64,000 bases of DNA from the NCBI RefSeq assembly GCF_900538055.1, contig NZ_UZAC03000001.1, forward strand, positions 992,001 to 1,056,000, written 5' to 3'. The notes beneath the pieces were generated by a model. The model searched no databases. It was not told the origin of the DNA and worked only from the letters and a program-made list of their open reading frames with translations. The position numbers were made by a program, and so were the translations under genes. Positions 30,835 through 40,761 of the stretch are shown in pieces (the first letter of the stretch is position 1; each line of letters begins with the position of its first letter). Origin of the DNA: Pasteuria penetrans. Lineage in GTDB: Bacteria > Bacillota > Bacilli > Thermoactinomycetales > Thermoactinomycetaceae.

Positions 30835-31350
30835 CCATGGGATTCCCCCCGAACCCACATCATTCCCCACCACGCCCCGATTTCCCCCCTTGTACCTGGG
30901 ACCACAACCGGGTAGGTCAGTTTCTTCATACCCGTCGATCCCATGAACAGGCACGCTTCCTTCAGGATCCCCCTTCCCCTGGGAGGGGGGGAGAAACCGT
31001 GGGGGGGTTCCTATCCCAAGGAGAGGACCCAAACGGCCATTGCATACCCCAATCCTATTGTAGAGGGGGAGAAACCGAGCCATAGCCAATGTTTTTTGTC
31101 ATGCAACCCATGGAAAGGAAAAGAGTGATTCATTACGGTTGATCCTCCTGAACCCCTGGGGGAGAAAATTTCACACCCCGATCGACAGGTCATACTATGG
31201 CGATTCAATTCAGAAAAAACAGGGTTAAAGGGAATTCTCCCTTGATCACCATGGGTCACCGGGACCAGATCGTCCCTAGGGGGCACCCCCTGAAATCCTC
31301 ATCGGGGGAATGATAAGGAAGGGAGGGCGGCGGGAACGATGATCTCGGGT
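30835..31350 (+). pseudogene. Decayed pdxT copy
   Basis: Comparison with the live pdxT (minus strand, 53202-53837) shows matching blocks in the same order. CCCTGGGAGGGGGGGAGAAACC corresponds to the CCTGGGGGGGAGTCCAC of the PGGEST loop. AAAGGGAATTCTCCC corresponds to the GAAGGGAATCCTGGC of the QKGILA segment, followed by GGGACCAGATCGT and GGGGGAATGATAAGG. No reading frame survives. It is followed by decayed serS exactly as pdxT is followed by serS in the live copy. Less certain than its two neighbours. Confidence 0.55.
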
Positions 31351-32478
31351 AGAAAAAAAAGCACGCCCCGTCTTCTTCATCCGATAAGAATTAGGGAGAC
31401 AAACAGGGATTCAAATCACAGGACGAGGAGAAGAAGGGAAGTAGAAGAAAAGGCCGCAAATGGGGAAAAACATGACATAGGTGAAAGTCTCTCATTATGG
31501 AGCTCTCCTTATCTAAGGGATCCCAAGGAACATAGTCGCAGAAGGGGACATAGGGGATACGGAAGGGGAGTCGAAAACCATACCATGAAAAATAAAAAAA
31601 AGAGGGCCCGTACCTCACAAAAAACGGACAGAATCCTCCGAGCCCTCTCTTCGCGAAAGTACGCGAGAAAACCTTATGTCAAGGGATTTTCCATCCCACA
31701 AGGAAAATACCAACTCCCCCTCCATTACACAGCGATCCTGATCAATCTCCCCCCTCCAGTGGTAAGAAAATTATTGAAAATAATAGGAGCAATCACAAAA
31801 CAGTCGGGACCATGGAAGGGGGGAGGGAGGCTCCAAAGACGGTCTTCTTCCTCCCTACGGGGATGGAGGAAGAAGCATTTTCGACCCCCATTCTATAGCA
31901 GTAGTAGATCCTTCCCGGTAGTACATGATCCCCCCACTCAGGAACCCCTCTCTGAACGGAAAAAACCGGGAACAGGAGGGAGTAGTAGCACTGGCATGGG
32001 GGATAACGCCAATTCATGATCCCCTCGGAAGGGCCTAGGTAGACTCCAATGTTCCATGCGTCGTCCTCCACGGATTCCCCCCCGCCCATCCATTCTCTAT
32101 CAAAATGGAACTCTTCCCACCTATCACCCACTATCCGTACGCCCTATACCCACAACATGAGGACGATGGGAAATTTGCAACCTACGGACCAATCCCAAGA
32201 AACCATCACTCCCTGCACCTAGCTTGGCGCGCACACAATAGGCCGTAGTAGAGAGGTGTATCCTGACGCAAGGACAAGGATAAAAGAACCAGCGCCGTAT
32301 ACCTATTGTGAGTTCCCGTGTGGGTTGATGGTAAGGAATTGCGAGCACATCCGGTTCGTTTTTGTAACCCATGGAAGGAAAACCATCCGTGGTGCATAAA
32401 CCCATCCATGGATCCCCTCATAGTCCACCTGTTTTGCGATCTTGTCGCGAGTCCATTCTCCCCCACTCCCCCCTACGT
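31335..32478 (+). pseudogene. Decayed serS copy
   Basis: Read on the plus strand it keeps blocks of live serS: NHRTRRRREVEEK for [33 protein letters not shown] for the TYCEVSS region of motif 3; TTCGTTTTTGTAACCCATGG for RFRSHE; and GSPHSPPVLRSC for [12 protein letters not shown]. It ends TACGTAAATCTTTCATTGC, matching the TTTGTAAATCTTTCATTGC that ends live serS. Stops and shifts interrupt every frame. It precedes decayed znuA as serS precedes znuA in the live copy. Confidence 0.75.
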
Positions 32479-33440
32479 AAATCTTTCATTGCGAATGTTT
32501 CCGTGGTTAGCATACAATGGAAGAAAGTCCTCGTACCAGGGGATGAAGAGTGGATACGGTGGTACATCCCCCCTGCAATTTCTGGGAATGAAAGTGGGGA
32601 GTGTGAAGATTTTTTAATCCCACTCCTTCTACCATGGATCTTGGGTTGCAATCACCCCCGAAATCAAAGGATTCCTTGGCACTGTGAAGGACTCGTGGAC
32701 TGTCGTGATCCCCTTGGAGCATCACCCCTTGGGGATCCGTTTTTTTCGGGTGAAACCCTGAGAAAAGGGATCTCCTCATCCCATCGGGCCCACAGTACGG
32801 CAACAGATCCTAGGTGGTGGTTCTATTCCCTGTTTTATGAAGGAATGGATTTTGGGGTTTGTTGTGGGATGAATACCCACGATTGGAACGTACAAGGGGG
32901 GGGGTTCCCCATGGGCCCGGGTTCACTTGGTCCGGGGACGCGGGTCATGATGGAATGTACTGAATACCAGTCGGACCCATCATGGGCCCTAACCTTGGGG
33001 TAATGGTAAAGAAAAATGGGTTTTGTCCCCAATGGATTCAGCCCGCAAGTCCCCTATGCAGGAGAGTAGGGATCCCAAATTATGATTCCAACGATGGGGC
33101 TAGATACCCCTTCCCCATAAAAAAACAGTCGTATGCTCCTATATTCTCACGCATCGTTAGGATCTACTACCTATGGATATCTGCTGTAGGGATGCATCTT
33201 TTGTGGGCAATCCCAAGCCCCTCCCCCTCCCATGGGCACAATGTCACCATTCATTTCTGTGACCCCATAGGGTAGGGAATCCTATGTACCCCAACTAGAG
33301 GGGATTGCCCCTATGATGAGGGCACAAATTCCTCCCTTTGTATGCGAGGGGACGTATCACACAAAAAAATGCCAACGGGATTCCCTCCACTGGAGGGAAC
33401 GAAGTTTGAAACCCTTGGCAAAAGATTGGGAGGGTATAGA
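32479..33440 (+). pseudogene. Decayed znuA copy
   Basis: The sequence before the gene (TTTCATTGCGAATGTTTCC, GTGGTTAGCATACAATGG) matches the znuA leader at 51900-51945. The lipoprotein signal survives as DFLIPLLLPWILGCNHP, against LLLFLLPWTLGCDRP in live ZnuA, followed by GLVDCRDPLG for GLRVVVTSFPLE. The 3' end reads QRDSLHWRERSLKPLAKD, against QQGYFYWMERNLNQLAKG. Between these the frame is broken many times. It ends five bases before znuC, the place a substrate-binding gene would occupy in a znuACB operon. Confidence 0.75.
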
Positions 33441-33445
33441 CCTGG

Positions 33446-34255
33446 ATGGAAGTGGATCGGCCACCGCGTTCTAATGTTCCCCCGCAAACGGGTATACCGG
33501 CTATTGAGGTTGAGAATGTTTCCTTCTCCTATGTCCGTGGTCGTGAAGTATTAAGGGATGTGAATCTTGCACTGGCAAGGGGGGATTTTCTAGCCCTAAT
33601 GGGCCCCAATGGTTCGGGGAAATCGACGCTATTGAAACTGATCCTTGGCCTGTATAAGCCGCTTCGTGGTTCGATTGATCTCTTTGGTCAACCAACAAGG
33701 AAGCGAAAACAGGGTTGGCGGGTTGGTTACGTGAGTCAGACCGCCTTACGATTCAATCCCTCCTTTCCCGCAACGGTGCGGGAGGTTGTTGCCACAGGTT
33801 TGTGTGGTAAGCTGGGATTGTTCCATTCCATACCCCGCTGGGGGTGGGATTGTGTCGATGAAGCTTTGCAACAGGTGGGATTGGGGGAGGAGGGCAAACG
33901 AATGATGAGTGCCCTATCTGGAGGACAGCAACAGCGTGTGTTGATCGCCCGATCCCTGGTAGCGGATCCCGAATTGTTGATCCTGGACGAACCCACAATA
34001 GGAATTGACACGAAAACCACCGTGCAGTTCTATCAGCTGTTGCATCGTCTTCATCAGAAAAAAGGGGTGACCCTATTGTTGGTCACCCACGATATCGGTG
34101 TGATCTCTTCGACGGTTCAGAATGTGGCTTGTCTCAATCGTTCGCTCTTCTTTCATGGCAAACGGGAGGATTTCGCTGAAAATAAGGATATGTTGCTCTC
34201 ACAAACGTATGGACATGCCGTTCGTGTTGTGGGGCATCAGCACCCGGGGGGCTGA
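33446..34255 (+). CDS. znuC: Zinc ABC transporter ATP-binding protein
   Basis: 269 residues. Walker A GPNGSGKST (about 53-61), Q-loop YVSQTALRF, ABC signature LSGGQQQR, Walker B LLILDEPT and H-loop LLVTHD are complete. Sequence and neighbours place it in the ZnuC/AdcC metal-uptake class. It forms the cytoplasmic motor with ZnuB and takes zinc delivered by the lipoprotein ZnuA. A 20-residue N-terminal extension (MEVDRPPRSNVPP) precedes the fold. ATG 33446 has GGGAGGG 11 bases upstream. znuB follows with the TGA overlapping its ribosome-binding site. The upstream znuA is a pseudogene; the live znuA is at 50920-51876. A decayed znuC partner copy is at 50620-50918. Confidence 0.9.
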   Translation: MEVDRPPRSNVPPQTGIPAIEVENVSFSYVRGREVLRDVNLALARGDFLALMGPNGSGKSTLLKLILGLYKPLRGSIDLFGQPTRKRKQGWRVGYVSQTALRFNPSFPATVREVVATGLCGKLGLFHSIPRWGWDCVDEALQQVGLGEEGKRMMSALSGGQQQRVLIARSLVADPELLILDEPTIGIDTKTTVQFYQLLHRLHQKKGVTLLLVTHDIGVISSTVQNVACLNRSLFFHGKREDFAENKDMLLSQTYGHAVRVVGHQHPGG

Positions 34256-34264
34256 GGTGAGTTT

Positions 34265-35155
34265 TTGGAAATCCTATCATGGATTCAGCAGGTGGTCGCA
34301 CCACTTTGGCAGGAGAGCTGGGGGCAAAGGGCTTTGTTGGCGGGTTTCCTGGTAGGTTTGGCAGCCCCGTTGATTGGTGTTCATCTTGTTGTGAGACGTT
34401 TATCTATGTTTGCAGAGGCCCTGTCCCATCTTTCCCTAGTGGGGATTGCTGTTGGATTGGTATTGGAGAAGCAGGGGATGAGGAACTGGATTCCCCCCAC
34501 GTTCTGGGGATTTCTTACCTCTGCAGCCGGTGCTTGGAGCGTAGAACGCATCCGTCGAAATCGCCAACAAGCTGCTTATCCAGAACTCATGATTCCGCTT
34601 TTACTGGCAGCGGGGGTTGGCTTGGGTGCAGTGCTTCTATATCAGGGTGGGAATATAGCAAGCCAGGCTTCGAGTTACTTGTTCGGGGGCCTCATAGCGG
34701 TGGATCGGGATGATTTGTTGTTGATCACGGTGGCCACAACGTGTACGGTTTTCTTTTGTACTTTTTTTGCCAAGGAACTCTTTGCGCTCTCGTTTGATGA
34801 GGAAAATGCGATACTTACGGGTGTGCGACGTGGTTTGGTACATGGTTTGTTACTTGTCATCACGGCCCTGGTAGTCTCTTCTTCGATCAGGGTGGCTGGG
34901 ATTCTCCTGGCGCCAGCCTTGATGGTCGTACCTGTGGCTGCTAGTCTCGTCTGGGGTGGGGGATTCCGCCGGGTTCTGGTACGCTCCCTATTTTTCTCCG
35001 AACTTTCTGTATTCTTTGGTCTTATGGTAGCTAGTATATGGGATTGGCCCTCTGGGGGGGCCATTGCGCTCACTACCGTGGTCCTATTTTTATGCATGCG
35101 AATGATTCATGTCGGATGGCAATGGATACAGCAAAGGTTATGGACGAAGGTATGA
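34265..35155 (+). CDS. znuB: Zinc ABC transporter permease
   Basis: 296 residues with about eight membrane segments and the ABC-3 permease family pattern (GAFLVGLAAPLIGVHLVVRR-like N-terminus, VRRLSMFAEALSHLSLVGIA, then GILLAPALMVVPVAA near the end). Start TTG 34265; GAGGTGAG six bases upstream overlaps the znuC stop, so the two genes are translationally coupled. It provides the membrane channel of the zinc importer with ZnuC and ZnuA. The stop overlaps the tadA start (ATGA). Confidence 0.9.
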   Translation: MEILSWIQQVVAPLWQESWGQRALLAGFLVGLAAPLIGVHLVVRRLSMFAEALSHLSLVGIAVGLVLEKQGMRNWIPPTFWGFLTSAAGAWSVERIRRNRQQAAYPELMIPLLLAAGVGLGAVLLYQGGNIASQASSYLFGGLIAVDRDDLLLITVATTCTVFFCTFFAKELFALSFDEENAILTGVRRGLVHGLLLVITALVVSSSIRVAGILLAPALMVVPVAASLVWGGGFRRVLVRSLFFSELSVFFGLMVASIWDWPSGGAIALTTVVLFLCMRMIHVGWQWIQQRLWTKV

Positions 35156-35619
35156 GTGATTCCTTGCATCATCATTTCATGCGGTTGGCCCTGCAGGAGG
35201 CGGATGAGGCCGCGAGGCAAGGGGAGATCCCTGTAGGGGCTGTAGTAGTGCAGAATGAGCGCAACCTCCTAGCGCGAGGTCACAATCAGCGCGAGAAAGC
35301 CCAAGATCCCTTGGCCCATGCTGAAATGATAGTGATACGGCAAGCATCCCAACGATTGCAAAGTTGGCGTTTGTTGGATACCACGCTCTATGTAACCCTG
35401 GAGCCTTGCCCTATGTGTGCAGGGGCTATTTTGCAAGCTCGGATGGGGCGTCTGGTCTACGGTACGAGGGATCCTAAGGCGGGATGTGCGGGTACACTTT
35501 ATAACCTGCTGGTGGATACCCGTTTCAACCATCAAACCCAGGTTACGGGGGGTATTTTGGCAGATTCTTGTGCACAACGCCTGCGTGATTTTTTTGCTAC
35601 CTTACGACGAAGACTATAA
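35152..35619 (+). CDS. tadA: tRNA-specific adenosine-34 deaminase
   Basis: 155 residues from ATG 35152 (MSDSLHHHFMRLALQEA), overlapping the znuB stop by four bases, with GAAGG just upstream. It makes inosine at the wobble position of tRNA-Arg(ACG). The zinc-binding and catalytic motifs are HAEM (about residue 57) and PCPMCAGA (about 86-93), as in TadA and other CDA-fold deaminases. Length is normal for the family. In Bacillus tadA lies a few genes downstream of serS, which fits the decayed serS upstream and an ancestral order serS-znuA-znuC-znuB-tadA. Confidence 0.9.
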   Translation: MSDSLHHHFMRLALQEADEAARQGEIPVGAVVVQNERNLLARGHNQREKAQDPLAHAEMIVIRQASQRLQSWRLLDTTLYVTLEPCPMCAGAILQARMGRLVYGTRDPKAGCAGTLYNLLVDTRFNHQTQVTGGILADSCAQRLRDFFATLRRRL

Positions 35620-35624
35620 AAAGG

Positions 35625-36985
35625 GGTGCGAATAGCCCCTTCCCATTTACGTTTATAAGTATTACTACCCAAAAATATGTTTATCGATATTGATATTGTG
35701 TAATAATATTTATAGAAATAAAATATACATATAGTCTATTAAGATGAACATAACAATCTAAAGTCAAGGTGCCTTCCTGGTACAATCGTCAATATAATTG
35801 GAAATCGATGCTCATTGGGATTATCCAGTTCATCCCAGGGTTTTTCTCCCTTATTATGTAAAATATTACTATCATAGTGCGGGACGGGATCTTCTAATAT
35901 TTTTTTAAAAATTTTAAATTGTTAGATCGGTGCCACCTTCAGGAAATCTGCTGGTAAAACCGTCTATCCGGGGACTTTCTTATGTTTATGTTATTCCTTT
36001 TCTGAATCATACTATCAAAAAATATAGTCATCATATATGAAACAATTAGCATGAATGCCTGATTATATAACGTTGGTCTATGTTTATCTAGCCCCATTGT
36101 TTTAGTATTGTGAAACAGTGCTCTCCTAATGAACATTTTTTCATTAACTCTTACATCCCTCTGTTTGTAGTCGATAAAAATTCCCCTTTCGCAGTGGACT
36201 GGTGATGGAGTCCGGTGTTTTGGCTCTTCGCTTATTATATCCAGACGGTAATTTCAAACCGTGTTGTTTACATAATTCGAACAGATCATGTACGTCGTAA
36301 GCACTGTCTGCTACTTAGGCTCCCACATCCTAAGGTTGATATCCCGGGGATCAGTAAACCGGGCGGCTTCAACCTCGCCTAAATTTGCGGGGCCCATGGC
36401 CAATACCAACGGTATCCTGCCGTCCATGGTTGCCACCGCGGTTACCCCTATTCCCCTGTGAAAGCCCTTATAATTCCGAAGGGTGGCCGTATCTTTCGCC
36501 CGTCTACTTGTCGACACAATCACTTGATCCAGGAAAAGATATTTTTCCTTTATTTTCGACAATATAACCTTCTGATCCTCTTCACTAAGAAGTTCTAATA
36601 GGTTAAAAATTATTGTTTCTATATTTTTTACAATATATTTTTTACAATATATTTTTTAATTTTTTTATCATATAATGATCGACTAAAAACTTTCGTAATC
36701 CCTATAATATATCTTATAATTTTATTTCCATTTATAACCTTTTATATAAAATAATCATTAAAGAAAATTTTTATTTTTCTATATCAGGTTTAGAGCGGAT
36801 CATAAACATTTGGAGCGGATTATAAACAATGATGGATGCATTTTTCCTATGTTTTTTTAGCCAATTGAATAGAGATGTTGTGAACGAATCTACAATAATA
36901 TGAATAAATTGTTTATTAGAAAGTATAGGTATGATGTATTTCCTTAAGGAGGTACAGATGGGGAGGAGGCATGATCCGAACATAT
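35625..36985. mobile_element. IS4/IS5-type insertion sequence remnant, copy 1
   Basis: Related over most of its length to 43835-44830 (GGGGTGCGAATAGCCCCTTCC at the edge, then CCTGGTACAATCGTC, then the transposase debris). AT-rich flanks. No frame remains whole. Confidence 0.6.
36150..36600 (-). pseudogene. Degenerate DDE transposase (IS4/IS5 type), copy 1
   Basis: Minus strand: TLRNYKGFHRGIGVTAVATM, then IPLVLAMGPANLGE, a stop, then ADSAYDVHDLFELCKQHG and LPSGYNKRRAKTPD. A GxxVxAV-type strand followed by ADSAYD fits the second DDE aspartate region of IS4/IS5-family enzymes. The 5' third and the conserved Glu region are damaged or missing. Confidence 0.6.
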
Positions 36986-37350
36986 TAATATATTTATAAA
37001 TATTTATAATAACTTAGGGGGGAGAATTGAATTCCGGAGACGTACATTCTGAACATAAATTGTCAAATCATTTCTCTTCATATCAAAACCATTAATTATA
37101 TATAATAGCATTAGTTTGAAATTAACACGAACAAAAAATATGCTTCGGAATAATATGTAACATAGTAACATGAACATCCTAAATTACTAGAAATTTTCAA
37201 TTCGATGTCACCTCTATTGCAATTGATATTTAAATAAAACAAAAAATATGATATTAAATTAAAAATGCTTTGTACCCCCGTTCTTGTATTAGGATACAAT
37301 AAACCACATTTTGTCAATCCAACAAAAGCACAACTGAGTAACGTAACAAA
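36986..37350. other. AT-rich intergenic
   Basis: No gene recognised. It ends with the upstream element of the collagen-like gene. Confidence 0.5.
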
Positions 37351-37378
37351 ATAGAAATTTCATAACGTTATAACGTTA
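37351..37378 (+). promoter_or_regulatory. Conserved upstream element with palindrome AACGTTATAACGTT
   Basis: ATAGAAATTTCATAACG precedes a perfect 14-base palindrome 40 bases before the start codon. The same block, with one change in the palindrome, precedes the inverted paralogue (18870-18895). It may be a sigma-K type promoter or an operator; unproven. Confidence 0.35.
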
Positions 37379-37417
37379 GCTACTATGGATATTATCTGAT
37401 TGAGGTGGTATGAGACT

Positions 37418-38749
37418 ATGTCCAACCATGAATTACTACACCGCCCATGCTGCCCGTGCTGCTCATGCTGCCCACCAGGACCAACGAGTCCAACGGGACC
37501 AACATGTGTGTGCCCTCCAGGACCGCCGGGACCAGTAGGCCCACGGGGACCACAAGGACCACAGGGGCCACCAGGACCACCGGGGCCAGCGGGATCGACA
37601 TGTGTATGCCCACCGGGTCCAACAGGACCACAGGGACCACAGGGACCGCAAGGACCAGCAGGAACACCGGGGGCAGCGGGACCAGCGGGACCAGCAGGTC
37701 CAGCGGGAACACCAGGGGCACCAGGACCAGCAGGACCTCCAGGGACACCAGGAACACCAGGAACACCAGGAGCACCGGGACCAGCAGGACCCCCAGGGAC
37801 ACCTGGGGCACAGGGACCGGCAGGAACACCGGGAACACCGGGTGCCCCAGGGGCAGCAGGTCCTGCGGGACCTGCTGGAGCAGCAGGAGCAGCAGGTCCC
37901 GCAGGAGCACAGGGAGCACCAGGACCAGCAGGGGCGGCAGGACCAGCAGGGGCAGCAGGTCCTGCGGGAGCACAGGGAGTACCAGGACCAGCGGGAGCGG
38001 CAGGACCAGCAGGGGCAGCAGGACCCCCAGGACCACAGGGGGTACCAGGACCAGCGGGAGCAGCAGGGGCAGCGGGACCAACGGGACCGCAAGGACCACA
38101 AGGACCACAAGGACCAACGGGACCGCAAGGACCACAAGGACCACAAGGACTAGCAGGCCAAAGAGGGGCTACAGGGGCCACAGGGGCTACAGGGCCAGTC
38201 CTAGCAACAGACGTTACTATAATTCCCAATAGTCCAGACAGCCCAGAATTGCAAGTATTGGCTCCGAATACTACAACACCGATTATCCTAAGAACTTCTA
38301 GCGGGACAATATATGGAAGTGGGGATATCATTGTTACCAATACCGATATCATATTGCCTAGGGCGGGTACCTATGTTGTGAGTTTTTCCCTGCAGGGTAG
38401 AATTGTCACAAATCTCCCTAACCGCGCTGGAGATATTAGAGCTTATATACTGCAATCCAACACTGGTGCATCCTTCACCCGGATACTGGGGATCAATGGT
38501 GATTCATTGGGTGTTGCTACTAATGCCGGCGTTCAACCCAATACCCCTAGCTCTGGTATCAGTAGCACAGGCTTGGCTTGTGTGAGTGATACAGGTGGAG
38601 GAAATTTAAGCAATATTCTACAATTAATAGTGGTTTGGGAATCCGGCCCTCCGTTGGAACCAACTCTTCCCACTGCTCTAAATGTATTGCTTTTTGAAAC
38701 CGTTGTTACCGTATTTCAATATTCCACTAGTATTTGCACACTCCAGTAG
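37418..38749 (+). CDS. Collagen-like protein, MSN-head class
   Basis: 443 residues from ATG 37418 ([15 protein letters not shown]), with GAGGTGG nine bases upstream. Cys-rich head with two CVCPPG blocks. G-X-Y triplets run to about residue 265 with GPAGTPG, GAAGPAG and finally GPQGPQG. The tail of about 175 residues ([37 protein letters not shown], ending TSICTLQ) is almost the same as that of the PPCGFPS-head gene at 42362-43198, while the head matches the inverted paralogue at 17522-18829. The protein is thus a recombinant of modules. Likely exosporium fibre. Confidence 0.85.
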   Translation: MSNHELLHRPCCPCCSCCPPGPTSPTGPTCVCPPGPPGPVGPRGPQGPQGPPGPPGPAGSTCVCPPGPTGPQGPQGPQGPAGTPGAAGPAGPAGPAGTPGAPGPAGPPGTPGTPGTPGAPGPAGPPGTPGAQGPAGTPGTPGAPGAAGPAGPAGAAGAAGPAGAQGAPGPAGAAGPAGAAGPAGAQGVPGPAGAAGPAGAAGPPGPQGVPGPAGAAGAAGPTGPQGPQGPQGPTGPQGPQGPQGLAGQRGATGATGATGPVLATDVTIIPNSPDSPELQVLAPNTTTPIILRTSSGTIYGSGDIIVTNTDIILPRAGTYVVSFSLQGRIVTNLPNRAGDIRAYILQSNTGASFTRILGINGDSLGVATNAGVQPNTPSSGISSTGLACVSDTGGGNLSNILQLIVVWESGPPLEPTLPTALNVLLFETVVTVFQYSTSICTLQ

Positions 38750-38846
38750 TAGTAGGCTGGGATCTGTGTGTCGTGCTCTATGAGGGATGGGAGAGAGGCC
38801 CCCCGAAACCAGCAGGTGGTATATAGATTTCAAACCGCCCAGTGCT

Positions 38847-40221
38847 GTGTGTCAAGAAGTCGTTCAAGAGATGAAGGTTGCTCGGCCCTTCGTAACCGGC
38901 TGGTAGGTAACAGGTTACAAACCGCCTAGTGCTGCTGGGGTAAAGCGCCCTGGTAGTGAGCGATCTAGGAAAAGGCAGGGCATGACCCTGTCAGGTGGGA
39001 ATCGGGGAGATCAGCGAAAGCGAACCGTTCGAAGACGCATCGAAAGGCGTAGTCCATGTCAAAACCGAGGTGGGGCACTAACGTCGGGATAAACCGTGGG
39101 GGACGACCTATCTTCTGCCCCGGCGGCATGCGGTGTACAGGCGGGATGTGTGTCAAGAAGTCGTTCAAGAGATGAAGGTTGCTCGGCCCTTCGTAACCGG
39201 CTGATAGGTAGCAGGTTACAAACCGCCTAGTGCTGCTGGTGTGGAAACACCCCGGTGGTGAGCGATCTGGGAAAAGGCAGGGCATGACCCTGTCAGGTGG
39301 GAATCGGGGAGATCAGCGAAAGCGAACCAGCCGAAGACGCATCGAAAGGTATAGTCCATGTCAAAACCGATGTGGGTCCCGAACGTCGGGATGAACCGTG
39401 GGGGATGACCTATCTACTGCCCCGGTGGCATGCGGTGTTCAGGCGGGATGAACCCGATTTAGGCTCTTGATCGGAACTTGAGAGATCGTCGTACGGCGTC
39501 TGGCTGTCGCCAGATGTATAAAGACCGAGGACAAACCGAGGTTCCGTGCACGAAGTCGGATCAGCTCATAGTAGTGAGGAAGCTTCTGTAATGGAAGTGG
39601 AGCGAAGGGGCTGACTCATCCTGCGGAGGACAGTTAGATGAGAACTTTAGCGGGAGATCCGCTGGAGGAGATCAAACGACAACTTTAGTGGAGATCCACT
39701 ATAGGAGGTCACTGGAACCTCGGAGCAACATCCCCATAATCGAAGTAGGACCTAAAGGGTCTGAAGATTGGGATGGGATGAGAAGAGCCGGATGATGCGA
39801 GAGTATCATGTCCGGATCTGTGAGGGACTCGGCTGAAATGCCGGGTCTACTCGACGAACCCGATTTAGGCTCTTGGTCGGAACTTGAGAGATCGTCGTAC
39901 GGCGTCTGGCTGTCGCCAGATGGAAAGACTGAGGATAAACCGAGGTTCCGTGCACGAAGTCGGATCAGCTCATAGTAGTGTGGAAGCTTCTGTAATGGAA
40001 GTGGAGCGAAGGGGCTGACTCATCCTGAGGAGGACAGTAAAATGAAACTTTAGTGGGAGATCCGCTAGAGGAGATCACTGGAACCTCGGAGCAACATCCC
40101 TATAATCGAAGTATGACCTAAAGGGTCTGAAGATTGGGATGGGATGAGAAGAGCTGGATGATGCGAGAGTATCACGTCCAGTTCTGTGAGGGACTCGGCT
40201 GAAATGCCGGGTCTACTCGAC
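38847..40221 (+). mobile_element. Group II intron, middle level, itself interrupted
   Basis: Begins GTGTGTCAAGAAG at 38847 and ends CTACTCGAC at 40221. Its own sequence is cut after CAGGCGGGAT (39147) by the inner intron and continues at 39856 with GAACCCGATTTAGG. Without the inner element it is 667 nt, close to the 671 nt of the solitary copy at 16824. Domain V at 40151-40184 is canonical. Confidence 0.85.
39148..39855 (+). mobile_element. Group II intron, inner level (708 nt)
   Basis: Begins GTGTGTCAAGAAG and ends CTACTCGAC. Its own undisturbed copy of the target site (GCGGGATGAACCCGATT, about 39443) shows exactly what the middle intron looked like before insertion. Domain V at 39785-39818 is canonical except GGATC for GGTTC, which turns the G-U pair of the AGC triad into G-A. 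It contains a partly duplicated segment near 39640-39710. No ORF. Confidence 0.85.
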
Positions 40222-40761
40222 GCTTGTTGTAAAGAGCAATGGTGGTGAGCGTTCTGGGAAAAGGCAGGACGAAAGAATCCCGTCCGGTGTGAATCAGGGA
40301 GATTAGCAAGTCGAACCATGGGAGGAAAGCATCGAAAGGCTCAGTCGATGTCGAAACAAGGGTATCGGAACTTGTCCTTGGAACGAAGCCATGGAGGGCG
40401 GAACCACCTACTGTCTTGGCGGCATCCGATGCACACAGATGGAATGAACCTGATGTAGGCCCTCCCCTCATGATATAACATCGGATCGAAACCTGGATAG
40501 AACACAGCAGAGGAAGGTACGAAGAACGTGACACCAGACTGGGGTTCTGAATGGGCAAAATCCTATGGGACCATAAAAGCCACATAATGCGAGAATAGTA
40601 CGTGTGGTTTTGTGAGAAGGTTGGCTGAAATGCCAGCGCTACTCGACGTGAGGGACTCGGCTGAAATGCCGGGTCTACTTGACAAACTCAACAAAAACAC
40701 AATGCGAACGTAATGAAATAGAAATTTCATAATAATGTTACCTGTCATAAATACTATCTAA

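Larger units (their letters stand above)
38800..40683 (+). mobile_element. Nested group II introns (outermost remnant and tail)
   Basis: 38800-38846 (CCAGCAGGTGG to CGCCCAGTGCT) is domain I of an outer intron. It resumes at 40222 (GCTTGTTGTAAAG) and ends CTACTCGAC at 40647, with domain V at 40577-40610 (AAGCCACA with TGTGGTTT, GAGA loop). It belongs to the subfamily of 14815-14980. A further domain VI tail (GTGAGGGACTCGGCTG to CTACTTGAC, 40648-40683) follows, possibly from yet another interrupted intron. The outermost 5' end is damaged. Confidence 0.7.

Noticed and set aside
31339-32019. 226-codon basic plus-strand protein
   Set aside because: Aligns, with frame changes, to the live serS coding region; the Arg/Lys richness comes from decayed coiled-coil codons.
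32371-33003. 210-codon plus-strand frame that looks like a gene with LLLPWILGC
   Set aside because: It is the accidental joining of decayed serS and decayed znuA; the similarity to live copies runs through several frames with stops.
35620-35680. Possible SRP 4.5S RNA gene after tadA as in Bacillus
   Set aside because: Only the edge of an IS remnant (GGGGTGCGAATAGCCCCTT) follows; no SRP hairpin with its GGAA tetraloop is visible.
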